Shown one piece after another: positions 7,475-16,199 of a stretch of 64,000 nt of DNA. Both the position numbers and the translations under genes were made by a program. This DNA is from Bdellovibrio sp. CG22_combo_CG10-13_8_21_14_all_39_27 (GTDB lineage Bacteria > Bdellovibrionota > Bacteriovoracia > Bacteriovoracales > Bacteriovoracaceae): NCBI GenBank assembly GCA_002786715.1, contig PCTW01000084.1, forward strand, positions 124,001 to 188,000. The letters run 5' to 3'. The notes beneath the pieces were generated by a model, which was not told where the DNA came from, ran no database searches, and was given only the letters and a program-made list of their open reading frames with translations. Numbering within the stretch: the first letter of the stretch is position 1; every line of letters begins with the position of its first letter.

Positions 7475-8038
7475 TTGGCTTACAAACGATCGATCTATTT
7501 AGTTAATCCTAAATTTCAACTGAGCTTCAGTTTTAAAATCTGTTTGCTCGTTTTTATTTCTAGCCTCATCTACCCATTTACTATTTATGATTTGTTGACC
7601 AATTTTATCAGCTTTGCCGCTCAAAAATCTCCAGAGCTTGCACAACAGTTTCAAGATAAAAGACAAGCACTCATTGTCATTCTGGCGCTATGGCAGCTAG
7701 GATTCACAGTCCTTGTTTTTATCATATGTATCTTTATTTCTCATAAGATAGCTGGCCCTCTCTACAAACTACAAAAATTTTTCCAGAGCTACAGAGAAGG
7801 AAATTCACTCGGTCAACTCTACTTTCGCAAGGGTGACTATTTTCCGGAACTGGCCGAAGACTATAATGATACGATAGAATTTGTTAATGAGATTAGACAG
7901 TCAGATGCTGTCTATTTGGCCGAAGTAAGTAGCTATATGAAGAATCTCACACTTGTTGTTCCAGAGGACAAAAAAGTGGTCATCGAAGAAATCAATAATA
8001 GAATTGGAGAAATGCTTTCTCGATTTGAAAAGAATTGA
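7475..8038 (+). CDS. Two-helix membrane protein with HAMP-like linker
   Basis: The 187-residue product has two hydrophobic helices (about 22-50 and 67-92) separated by a short loop, then ISHKIAGPLYKLQKFFQSYREGN. That follows HAMP domains, with the Pro-Leu after the second helix and a helix that carries an E/G. No kinase, cyclase or methyl-accepting domain follows; the C-terminus is a charged helix. Such proteins are common in Bdellovibrionota and their role is unknown. The start is TTG, with GAAAGGA five bases upstream. The lytic transglycosylase gene follows on the same strand. Confidence 0.55.
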   Translation: MAYKRSIYLVNPKFQLSFSFKICLLVFISSLIYPFTIYDLLTNFISFAAQKSPELAQQFQDKRQALIVILALWQLGFTVLVFIICIFISHKIAGPLYKLQKFFQSYREGNSLGQLYFRKGDYFPELAEDYNDTIEFVNEIRQSDAVYLAEVSSYMKNLTLVVPEDKKVVIEEINNRIGEMLSRFEKN

Positions 8039-8067
8039 TTTCGGCTATTTAATTGACAGGAGGTCAA

Positions 8068-9969
8068 TTGAATAAATCTTGTATTGTCTTTATTTTCTTA
8101 ATTCTATCGACAAATTTATTTGCATCGCAGGCCGATAGACTTGGCTATGAAATCGTAAAGCTCTACAAATCATTTCGCTCGCAAAATCTAGATCCTGATT
8201 TTTCTGCACTTGAAAAATCCAAGTTTCCTGAAGAGCTCAAACCTTTTCAACGATTGGGATTAAAATTAAAAAAAATAAATAAGCTCCATAGAGATATTGT
8301 TTTCAAAAAGTGCGTGGAAATAAATGAAACGCGGGAAAAAAAAGAAGATCTTTTACTTAATCTCTTTATTAGAAAGGCTTCTCAATTTTGCTTTGAAAAT
8401 TGGAGTGAGAAAGTTACAAAAAGTAAATTGCCATCATTGAGCTATATTGAAATCGCCTACTTTGAAAACAATTTGGATCTTTTCTTCAGTTTTGAAGATA
8501 AATTCATCGAGACCTTACTTGAAAACGATGAGAAGCTAGCTCTTCATCTTTCAAGAGCATCATTGAAATCGCCTAGAACTTTAAAGTATTTTAAATTAAT
8601 TCCTCAGGAAAACTTAGGTCATGAGCAAATCTCGCTTTATCACTCAATGAGCAATGCTCAAGATATCGTTATTCCAAATAGTTTTTTCAGTTATATCAGA
8701 AGAGATATTTCTACTTTTGCCGATCCTGAGAATTCGGATGTTTCTTATTTCGAATTTCTTAATGACTATATTTCATCAAATAACTTTGATGAAAATCAAT
8801 TGGAGCTTTTAAATCTTGAAGGTCTTGTTAGAACTTACATATCACAAAGTTCTACTGAAAAAGTTCGTTCCGTCTTTGAAATACTTCAAGGCTCAAAGTC
8901 TCTCTTTGTTCGAAATGCAGCCCTTCAGAGTCTCATTTGGATTCATGTCTTCAATGAAGACAATCATAGATCTCAAGAGATCATTTCTAAATTTAATTTT
9001 AATGAAATGAAGAATGATCCTCAATTATGCTTCTGGGGCGGGTATCTTTTAAATAGTATCGGACTAAGACAAAATAGTTCAACCTACTTCGAGTATCTTG
9101 CTGAAAATCATCCTTTGAGTTTCTATGGCGTTTTATCCAGTAAAATGATGAATAAATTTATTAGCATTGACTCATCTTCAAGAGAGCTTGCCAGTGAAGA
9201 ATCTGAGGACACTCAGCTTAAAACATATTTAAAACGAATTCAGATTTGGGACTCCGTTGATTATCCTCTGTTTAAAGAAATTGACATCAGAACACTTTCC
9301 AACAGCATTTCTTCAATGACTCCAGGTAGTCCTCAGTTCAATGCTCGCTTTTACCCCGTTATAAACACTTTAAAGGATCTCGGTGACTATTTATCTATTT
9401 TCAAAATTTACTATGAGTTCAATTCTTCTCATGGTCTAAAAATTACATCTTCAGATTTGAATTACTTGTTCCCAAAAATTTTCGTTGATCACATTGAAAA
9501 CAACACCTCTCAGCTTCCATCCAACTTTGTTCTTTCTATCATGAGGCAAGAATCTGCCTTTAACCCTAGATCGGTTTCTTCAGCCGGAGCAGTTGGCCTT
9601 TTGCAACTTCTACCTTCAACGGCAAAGCAACACGTCTCCTTTAGAAGGACTTCAGCTCTTTATGAACCTGTTTTAAACGTCAAAGCAGGGATGAGATTTC
9701 TCGAGAGACTTTCTCGAAAATTCGATGGCGACATTGTTAAAGTTCTATCTTCTTACAACGCAGGAGAGGGCAATGTTAAAAGGTGGATCAAGGGACACTT
9801 GTCTCAAGAAGAGCCATTGTTGGCCATAGAGATGATACCTTTTAAAGAAACGCGAAATTATGTAAAGCTCATTTATAGAAATTATTTTTACTACAATCTC
9901 TTATCTAATAATGCGAAATTTCTAGCGGCAGATTTTAACAAGAATCTAGATCTTAATTTTAATAATTAA
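8068..9969 (+). CDS. Periplasmic soluble lytic murein transglycosylase
   Basis: Product of 633 residues. The start at TTG 8068 is chosen because AGGAGG lies four bases before it and it gives a clean signal peptide (KSCIVFIFLILSTNLFA); a TTG 15 bases earlier lacks this spacing. A long helical region (about 30-470), like the doughnut of Slt70, is followed by a C-terminal SLT domain: MRQESAFNP (catalytic Glu495), SSAGAVGLLQLLPSTA and SSYNAGEGNV. Such enzymes cleave glycan strands to 1,6-anhydro ends. The gene converges on ychF, with a 4-base overlap. Confidence 0.9.
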   Translation: MNKSCIVFIFLILSTNLFASQADRLGYEIVKLYKSFRSQNLDPDFSALEKSKFPEELKPFQRLGLKLKKINKLHRDIVFKKCVEINETREKKEDLLLNLFIRKASQFCFENWSEKVTKSKLPSLSYIEIAYFENNLDLFFSFEDKFIETLLENDEKLALHLSRASLKSPRTLKYFKLIPQENLGHEQISLYHSMSNAQDIVIPNSFFSYIRRDISTFADPENSDVSYFEFLNDYISSNNFDENQLELLNLEGLVRTYISQSSTEKVRSVFEILQGSKSLFVRNAALQSLIWIHVFNEDNHRSQEIISKFNFNEMKNDPQLCFWGGYLLNSIGLRQNSSTYFEYLAENHPLSFYGVLSSKMMNKFISIDSSSRELASEESEDTQLKTYLKRIQIWDSVDYPLFKEIDIRTLSNSISSMTPGSPQFNARFYPVINTLKDLGDYLSIFKIYYEFNSSHGLKITSSDLNYLFPKIFVDHIENNTSQLPSNFVLSIMRQESAFNPRSVSSAGAVGLLQLLPSTAKQHVSFRRTSALYEPVLNVKAGMRFLERLSRKFDGDIVKVLSSYNAGEGNVKRWIKGHLSQEEPLLAIEMIPFKETRNYVKLIYRNYFYYNLLSNNAKFLAADFNKNLDLNFNN

Positions 9970-11075
9970 ACATTAAATCTAAAGTGCATGATGTCGCCAT
10001 CCTTAACGACATAATCCTTGCCTTCAATTCTAAATTTTCCAGCCTCTTTCACCTTGGCTTCAGACTTATATTGAAAGAGATCTTCGCAGTGATAAACTTC
10101 AGCTTTGATAAAACCTTTTTCAAAATCGGTATGAATGATACCTGCAGCTTGAGGAGCTTTAGTTCCAGCATTAAAAGTCCAAGCTCTTACTTCTTTTTCA
10201 CCAGCTGTGAAGTATGTGCAATAGCCTAACATTTTGTAGGCAGTGTTAGTTAAAACATCAAGCCCTGACTGCTCAATTCCTGATGCTGCCAAAAATTCTG
10301 CACGCTCAGCTGGATCATCTATTAAAGAAATTTCTGATTCAATTTTTCCACTCAGCACAATCACTTCTGATCCGTCTTTTTGAGCAATTTCTTTAACTTT
10401 TTTTACATGCTCATTATCTTCAAGTAATCCTGCTTCATCAACATTACATAAATAAAGACTTGGTTTTTGAGTAATTAGGTTTAAATCCTCAATGGCTTCA
10501 AGATCTTCTTTACTGATGTCCATTCTTCTCACTGGCGCACCAGCTTCAAGTTGTTTTTTTACACCCTCAAGAATGTTTTGTTGAATCTTGGCCTTGGTAG
10601 AAACTTCTTTGTTTTGACTTTTGATAAGCTTAGGAATGTTGGCAATTTTTTTATCAACGACCTCGAGATCGGCCAATGCCAATTCTATGTTAATCGTTTC
10701 AATATCATCAGCTGGATCAACTTTTCCGTTAACGTGAATAACATCTCCATCTTCAAAACATCTCACAACATGAATGATCGCATTGACTGAACGAATATGG
10801 CCTAAAAATTGATTTCCAAGCCCTTCACCCTTTGATGCTCCCTTCACAAGGCCTGCAATATCAACAATTTCAACAATTGCAGGTATTACTTTTTGCGGTG
10901 GAATAAACTCACAAATCTTATTCATTCTTGGATCTTTAACTGTAACGATCCCAACGTTAGGCTCAATGGTACAAAATGGGTAATTTGCTGCTTCAGCTGG
11001 CGCAGAAGTCAAAGCTTTGAAAATGGTACTCTTTCCAACGTTTGGTAAACCAACGATTCCGCAATTTAAAGCCAT
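9966..11075 (-). CDS. ychF: Redox-regulated ATPase/GTPase YchF (OLA1 family)
   Basis: The 369-residue protein binds ribosomes and hydrolyses ATP. Features: G1 loop GLPNVGKST at residues 8-16, DIAGLVKGASKGEGLGNQFL (G3 and beyond), NVDE in place of NKxD (the reason for the ATP preference), a coiled-coil middle and a C-terminal TGS domain with DFEKGFIKAEV and VKDGDIMHFRFNV. TAGGAGT is nine bases upstream of the ATG. It is the last gene of prs-pth-ychF. Confidence 0.96.
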   Translation of the reverse strand: MALNCGIVGLPNVGKSTIFKALTSAPAEAANYPFCTIEPNVGIVTVKDPRMNKICEFIPPQKVIPAIVEIVDIAGLVKGASKGEGLGNQFLGHIRSVNAIIHVVRCFEDGDVIHVNGKVDPADDIETINIELALADLEVVDKKIANIPKLIKSQNKEVSTKAKIQQNILEGVKKQLEAGAPVRRMDISKEDLEAIEDLNLITQKPSLYLCNVDEAGLLEDNEHVKKVKEIAQKDGSEVIVLSGKIESEISLIDDPAERAEFLAASGIEQSGLDVLTNTAYKMLGYCTYFTAGEKEVRAWTFNAGTKAPQAAGIIHTDFEKGFIKAEVYHCEDLFQYKSEAKVKEAGKFRIEGKDYVVKDGDIMHFRFNV

Positions 11076-11078
11076 GAC

Positions 11079-11651
11079 CTAAACTCCTATATTTTTCTTA
11101 CTAAATAATGATGCTGCTTTTTCAAATCCATTGTTGAGATAGGTGTTGAGTCCTTCACAACAGAGATCCATATATGTTTCAAACACCGCCGACTCATCTG
11201 TCGAAAAGGGAGAGAGCACCCAACTGCTCACACTTCCTCTGTCCGGTCTCCCTATGCCGATTCTCATCCGCATGAATTCTAGGGACCCCATTAATTCTCC
11301 AATGGAACGCAGTCCATTATGACCTGCATGGCCTCCTCCTTTTTTAAAAGCGAGTGTGCCATAAGGAAGATCTAACTCATCGTGGATCACCAGTATATTC
11401 TGAGGTTCTATCTTAAAAAACTGTGCCGCGTCTACCACGCTTTCACCACTTAAATTCATAAACGTTTGGGGCTTTAAAAAAATGACCTTATCTCCATTAA
11501 TCGACAAGTCAGCGTATTCACCCTTGAATTTATTCTTCCAATTTAGTGAGATTTTTTTTTGAAGATGGTCGAGCACGAGCCAACCAGCATTGTGTCGAGT
11601 CGATGTGTATTTTGAGCCTGGATTTCCAAGGGCAACAACTAAGCGACTCAC
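11079..11651 (-). CDS. pth: Peptidyl-tRNA hydrolase
   Basis: Pth releases peptides from prematurely dropped peptidyl-tRNAs. The 190-residue product has ALGNPGSKYTSTRHNAGW (catalytic His20 region), FLKPQTFMNLSG, IHDELDLPYG and KGGGHAGHNGLRSI. The start is GTG. It follows prs by 7 bases and precedes ychF by 3 bases, so the three genes form one operon. Confidence 0.97.
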   Translation of the reverse strand: MSRLVVALGNPGSKYTSTRHNAGWLVLDHLQKKISLNWKNKFKGEYADLSINGDKVIFLKPQTFMNLSGESVVDAAQFFKIEPQNILVIHDELDLPYGTLAFKKGGGHAGHNGLRSIGELMGSLEFMRMRIGIGRPDRGSVSSWVLSPFSTDESAVFETYMDLCCEGLNTYLNNGFEKAASLFSKKNIGV

Positions 11652-11658
11652 AGCTGAC

Positions 11659-12603
11659 CTATATAAACAAAGAACTCACAGAATCATTATTAAATGTTCT
11701 ATGAATGGCCTTGGCCAAAAGTTCTGCTGCTGATAAAAGGACAATTTTAGGCTCAGCTAGGGCTTCTTTAGATAATGGGATTGTGTCAGTAACGATAACT
11801 TTATCCAACTCGGGACTTGTGCTTATTCTCTCAATTGCTGGATTAGAAAAAATTGCATGAGTGGCACAAGCATAAACTTTGGTAGCGCCGTTATCTTTAA
11901 GGGCTTTGCAAGCTTCCACTAAAGTCCCAGCAGTATCAATCATGTCATCAATAATAATACATTCTTTGCCTTTCACATCACCAACAACATTCATCGCCTT
12001 TGCGACGTTTTTGCCAGTTCTTCTTTTATCAATCATGGCAATGTCAGCCTTAAGCTTTTTAGCATAATGACGAACTCTCTCGACTCCACCTGCATCCGGT
12101 GAAACGAAGATGGTATTTTCTGACATCAATTCCTGCTTGATAAAGTTCATAATTACGGGTGAAGCAAAAATATTATCAAACGGAATATTAAAGAAGCCTT
12201 GAATCTGACCAGCGTGAAGATCCATGGTAATCACACGCTTTGCTCCCGCAACCGTCAAAAGATCTGCAACGAGCTTTGCCGAGATTGGAGTTCTTGGGCT
12301 TACTTTGCGATCTTGTCTGGCATAACCATAGTGAGGAATAACGGCGGTGATAGAAGATGCACTTGCTCTTTTTAGGGCATCAATCATGATCAACAACTCC
12401 ATCAAAGTGTCATTGACAGGGGTGCAAGTGGATTGGATAACAAAGACATCAGCACCGCGAACGTTTTTTTCTATTTCACAAAAAATTTCACCGTTGGCGA
12501 ATCTAACTAATTGAGGATCAACTAATGGCACATCAAGATAATCAGAAATTTTCTTCGTGAGTGCAGGATTAGAATTTCCAGAAACAAGAACAATTCTTTT
12601 CAT
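11659..12603 (-). CDS. prs: Ribose-phosphate pyrophosphokinase
   Basis: Makes PRPP from ribose 5-phosphate and ATP for purine, pyrimidine, histidine and NAD synthesis. In the 314-residue protein are seen: VRFANGEIFCEI, the flexible-loop YARQDRK, DLHAGQIQGFF, the SPDAGG segment and the PRPP-binding loop CIIIDDMIDTAGTL. A strong AGGA sits before the ATG. It is the first gene of the prs-pth-ychF operon and lies directly downstream of tRNA-Gln on the same strand, so read-through from the tRNA promoter is likely. Confidence 0.97.
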   Translation of the reverse strand: MKRIVLVSGNSNPALTKKISDYLDVPLVDPQLVRFANGEIFCEIEKNVRGADVFVIQSTCTPVNDTLMELLIMIDALKRASASSITAVIPHYGYARQDRKVSPRTPISAKLVADLLTVAGAKRVITMDLHAGQIQGFFNIPFDNIFASPVIMNFIKQELMSENTIFVSPDAGGVERVRHYAKKLKADIAMIDKRRTGKNVAKAMNVVGDVKGKECIIIDDMIDTAGTLVEACKALKDNGATKVYACATHAIFSNPAIERISTSPELDKVIVTDTIPLSKEALAEPKIVLLSAAELLAKAIHRTFNNDSVSSLFI

Positions 12604-12627
12604 TTTCCTGTCCTGTTCGTGATTAAG

Positions 12628-12702
12628 TGGTAGGGGTGGAAGGACTCGAACCTTCGGATGGCAGAATCAAAATCTGCTGACTTACCACTTGTCGACACCC
12701 CT
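12628..12702 (-). tRNA. tRNA-Gln (anticodon UUG)
   Basis: The 75 bases, including encoded CCA, fold as a cloverleaf: acceptor AGGGGTG/CACCCCT, D-arm GAC/GTC, anticodon stem GCAGA/TCTGC around loop TTTTGAT (anticodon TTG), and a T-arm with GGTTCGAGTCC. The anticodon identifies glutamine. It sits just before prs and has its own strong promoter. Confidence 0.95.
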
Positions 12703-12718
12703 ATCCTATGATTTTGGA

Positions 12719-12747
12719 ACTATACAGTTACCAACCTGTTTTTTCAA
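12719..12747 (-). promoter_or_regulatory. Sigma-70 promoter of tRNA-Gln (and probably prs)
   Basis: On the minus strand TTGAAA (12747-12742), 17-base spacer, TATAGT (12724-12719). The start site would be near 12712, about 10 bases ahead of the mature tRNA 5' end. Confidence 0.75.
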
Positions 12748-12754
12748 GAAAGGT

Positions 12755-14653
12755 CTAAGGGGCTCCCTCAATTTTTCGATTAAAAAACTCACAGTCAAAA
12801 TCGCCATAACGCTTAGCCCTTTGCGTTACAAAACTTCTATAAATTTCATAGGCGGTAGTACTTCCGAAAGTTTTTTTATCTTCTATGGTCCTGGCTCCTT
12901 CGAAGCCAACCCAAATAACCCCACGCAAAAACCCATCATTGAAGACAAACCAATTATCTAAGCCCTTGTTTGTAGTTCCTGTTTTGGCAAAAAAGCTCAA
13001 ATTGGACATGATCTTATCGTGCTTATTTCTCAAAGTGTTTTTATTGGGGTTCGACAGCACCCACAATGGGCCATTGTATTCTTCATTAGCTTCTCGAATT
13101 TCACACTCGCTCTTATAGAACTTTTCATAAATATTAAATATTTCTGAAAGAGAAAGCTCTACTGAACCTAGCAATTGAGACGGGTACTGATCAAGGGGTA
13201 TCAAGAGATCTTCAATGTAGTTAACGAGGTAGTCTTCAATTTTCTTAAAACCAACTTCTTCAGAAAGTCTAATAAGAGGACGATTAAGACTCCACAAGAG
13301 GGCCTGCTCTACCGTTACTTCTTTGGGAATTCTTCTTGATGCTTCAGAAGGTGACCAATCACCCGATTTTAACTTAAGCGTAAGAGGTGCAGTGCTTACT
13401 GTCTGGTCCCAATTGACATTATTGTTTATCAAAAACTTGTAAACGATTGGCTTGAGCAAGCTTCCCACTTGGTGCTTCTCACTGTCGATCCCATCAGATA
13501 ATTTTCTTTCAAATTTTGAATAGTATTCCCACTCATGTGAACTATCTCCCTTTCTCAAAATCGCTTTGATCCCTACATTATTTCTTCCCCACAAAGACTC
13601 AAGCTTATTTATTACTGTCCACGAGCTATTGTTAAAAACAAATTTTTCATAATCAGAAATGGCCTCTGATTCATCGGCCATCGTTTTAAAAAGAGAATTT
13701 ATGTACCCAAGTCCTTCTCGCTCTCTAAGGGTAACTTCAAAAGTTTTCCAGTCTTTATCATTCCAAGTTGTAATTGAATTATCAGGAATCAGGTTCATCT
13801 CCTGAAGTTTTTTAAACACTAAATCAGCTCGTTCTCGAAGGCGATTCGTGTGGTTAAGAGGGTGATAAAAATAAGGTCCCTTAAGAAGAGAAATGATGAT
13901 TGCCATTTCATAATGAGAAACCGTACTAAGATTTTTTCCAAATAAATAAAGTGCTGCGGTGTAGACTCCTTTTATTTTTATTCCATTACTTGAACCCCAA
14001 ATAATGTTGTTCAAATAGAATTCAAGAATTTTTTCCTTTTCAAATTTTCCTTCGATATAAGCGGAGGCTACAATCTCTTTTATTTTTCTCACAATACTTT
14101 TTTTGTTACTAAAGTATGTGTTCTTCATCAGCTGCTGAGTAATAGTTGAAGCGCCTTGCTTAAAACTCAAGGTAAATACATTTTTGACGAAGGCCCTCAA
14201 TATTCCAAAAAAATCAAAGCCGGAGTGCTCGAGGAATCGAACATCTTCAATTCCAATAAGTCCTTTCCAGATCGCAGAAGGTATTTGATTAAAATCTGTA
14301 TAGACCTGAATGCAGTACACATCTCTACAATTGTTTCTCTTTAATGAGGGAAGTTGAAAGTCAGTTTTAACAATGGAGAGATGATTATCGCTATTTTCTA
14401 GAATCAATTTATCAGGATCACTTTCACCATCAGCTGCGCTTAAATAAAAGAGGAGCTCATTTTTATTCACCAAAGATTCTGCTTCGAGGTCTGAAATACG
14501 ACTAAAGCTCCCTTCTTGTGACGCAACAAGCTTTCCCATATCGAGCTCTTCAATAAGGTTTTTTACCGCAAATGCGCCCACAACAAGGACTGAGACGCTT
14601 GAAATAATCAAGACGAGTAGCCCATACTTAATAATTCTTTTATTTATGCTCAT
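12755..14653 (-). CDS. Bifunctional penicillin-binding protein (class A, PBP1-like)
   Basis: The 632-residue inner-membrane protein polymerises and cross-links peptidoglycan. One N-terminal membrane helix (about 9-30) is followed by a GT51 glycosyltransferase: IEDVRFLEH with catalytic Glu136, QGASTITQQLMKN and the EGKFEKEKILEFYLN motif. The C-terminal transpeptidase has all three signatures: SLLK (Ser398-Lys401), SLN (in WSLNRP) and KTG (FAKTGTTN). The length is short for a class A enzyme (usually 750-850), with a compact linker. AGAGGA lies before the ATG. The divergent barrel gene shares the upstream gap. Confidence 0.9.
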   Translation of the reverse strand: MSINKRIIKYGLLVLIISSVSVLVVGAFAVKNLIEELDMGKLVASQEGSFSRISDLEAESLVNKNELLFYLSAADGESDPDKLILENSDNHLSIVKTDFQLPSLKRNNCRDVYCIQVYTDFNQIPSAIWKGLIGIEDVRFLEHSGFDFFGILRAFVKNVFTLSFKQGASTITQQLMKNTYFSNKKSIVRKIKEIVASAYIEGKFEKEKILEFYLNNIIWGSSNGIKIKGVYTAALYLFGKNLSTVSHYEMAIIISLLKGPYFYHPLNHTNRLRERADLVFKKLQEMNLIPDNSITTWNDKDWKTFEVTLREREGLGYINSLFKTMADESEAISDYEKFVFNNSSWTVINKLESLWGRNNVGIKAILRKGDSSHEWEYYSKFERKLSDGIDSEKHQVGSLLKPIVYKFLINNNVNWDQTVSTAPLTLKLKSGDWSPSEASRRIPKEVTVEQALLWSLNRPLIRLSEEVGFKKIEDYLVNYIEDLLIPLDQYPSQLLGSVELSLSEIFNIYEKFYKSECEIREANEEYNGPLWVLSNPNKNTLRNKHDKIMSNLSFFAKTGTTNKGLDNWFVFNDGFLRGVIWVGFEGARTIEDKKTFGSTTAYEIYRSFVTQRAKRYGDFDCEFFNRKIEGAP

Positions 14654-14668
14654 TTCCTCTTTAGTCTT

Positions 14669-14698
14669 TTGACTTCGGTTCCTTATATCTTATATTAT
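14669..14698 (+). promoter_or_regulatory. Sigma-70 promoter for the barrel gene
   Basis: TTGACT (14669-14674) and overlapping -10 candidates TATATT (14691-14696, 16-base spacer) or TATTAT (14693-14698, 18-base spacer). The start of the gene is about 35 bases further on. Confidence 0.6.
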
Positions 14699-14732
14699 TT
14701 TTCAATCACTTTCCCTAAATTTGGAGATGCCC

Positions 14733-16196
14733 GTGTTGCACATTGTCACTTTTTTTCTTGCTTTAATTTCTACTCAAGCTTTTGCACTTCCGATTGATTG
14801 GAATGGAGCTTTTGGCGTTGATACAAATCTCATCAATAGTTACAGAAGAATTGAACAAAAGACAGATAGAAGTGCTGTTGGTGGTGGTGGTTCACAAGAG
14901 CTTCCTTTGGCGACTGGCGAACATCAAGATTCGAAATTTCAAACTTACGTTTTCAGACTTCAACCTGTTGTTCTCGTTAACGATGCAGCCAGTGTTAAGG
15001 CCGAACTTACAACGGGATATGGACGCGGCGGTAGACTTGGTGATTCTGCAATTGAAACAAATGAAAGTTCTCAAACAGCTCCAACAAACAGCTATGGGAA
15101 TATTTTATACCCATACACGCTAAGTGGAAATAATGCACTCAATGTAAAACAACTCTATATGGAGCTCTATTCTGATACCGCGACCTATATGATTGGACGC
15201 CATACTTTTCAGTTCGGGCTTGGCGCTTTAGTAAACTCAGGTAGCGGATTGTGGGATCGCCACTTCAGCATGAGAGATGGATTTACGATCAATCTCAAAC
15301 TTGGAAATTTTCATATTGCCCCTTATTATTCAAAGTCTAGCTCGGTGGGATCACTTACTGGCGCTACAGATATTACTGAAGAAGGATTTACTCTTGTCTA
15401 TGATAATCCTGATAGAGAAATGGCTTTTGGCCTTCTCTACGGTGGAAAGAATAGTTCTGCCAACGAATCTCTAACCAAAACGACAATCTCAGGCTCAAGT
15501 GCCAGCCTTGGTGCAGCCAATGTAAAAATGGTCGATCTCTATTTCCAAAAATCGTTCGGACCACTTTCTTTTGCAACAGAAGTGCCTATCCTAAGTGGTG
15601 ATATTGGAAATATTTACGGGACTGACACCAAGTACAAGGCGAAAGCGATCTTAGTAGAGTCATGGTACAAAATAAATTCTTCATGGAGATTTGGATTTGA
15701 TGGCGGGCGAGTATCTGGTGAGGATTCTTCACAATCTTCATTTGAGGCGATGTATCTCCATCCAAATTATCAGATCGCCAATCTACTCTTTAAGTACAAT
15801 CTACGATCGGTTGCTTCCCCTTCAACCGTTTCTCCTTTTGATTCTTTTGTTCACAATGTAAACTATTACAAATTTAAAACTCAGTATGCTTCCGAAAAAT
15901 GGACTTGGGATCTTGCCGTTGTCTTGGCCCAAGCTGCCGAAACAGCAAAAGCTGGTAGCCCTGCCTTTAATCACACAACAAACAGATCATTCACTGCGAC
16001 TCAAACTCAGTCAGACAAATTGGGTACTGAAGTTGATGTTAATTTTAATTATCAATGGAACAATGAAGTTAGCATTGGTGGTGATGTCGGATATCTCTTT
16101 ACTGGCGATTATTTCGCTTATACCAACGATGCTGCCACTACTAATACCGCTAAGAATAGCTACTTGCTCCAACTTAAGGCTGGCATTAAGTTCTAA
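14733..16196 (+). CDS. Outer-membrane beta-barrel (porin-like) protein
   Basis: With GTG 14733 (GGAG six bases upstream) the product has 487 residues; an in-frame TTG at 14721 and ATG at 14727 are too close to that ribosome site. A signal peptide ends at QAFA-LP. The body has many amphipathic strands, glycine turns, IGRHTFQFGLG with a nearby WDRHFSMRDGF, and a terminal aromatic residue (KAGIKF), all typical of a barrel. The RH motif recurs in porin-like families, but I cannot assign one. Substrate unknown. It converges on the next gene with only three bases between the stops. Confidence 0.72.
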   Translation: MLHIVTFFLALISTQAFALPIDWNGAFGVDTNLINSYRRIEQKTDRSAVGGGGSQELPLATGEHQDSKFQTYVFRLQPVVLVNDAASVKAELTTGYGRGGRLGDSAIETNESSQTAPTNSYGNILYPYTLSGNNALNVKQLYMELYSDTATYMIGRHTFQFGLGALVNSGSGLWDRHFSMRDGFTINLKLGNFHIAPYYSKSSSVGSLTGATDITEEGFTLVYDNPDREMAFGLLYGGKNSSANESLTKTTISGSSASLGAANVKMVDLYFQKSFGPLSFATEVPILSGDIGNIYGTDTKYKAKAILVESWYKINSSWRFGFDGGRVSGEDSSQSSFEAMYLHPNYQIANLLFKYNLRSVASPSTVSPFDSFVHNVNYYKFKTQYASEKWTWDLAVVLAQAAETAKAGSPAFNHTTNRSFTATQTQSDKLGTEVDVNFNYQWNNEVSIGGDVGYLFTGDYFAYTNDAATTNTAKNSYLLQLKAGIKF

Positions 16197-16199
16197 TTC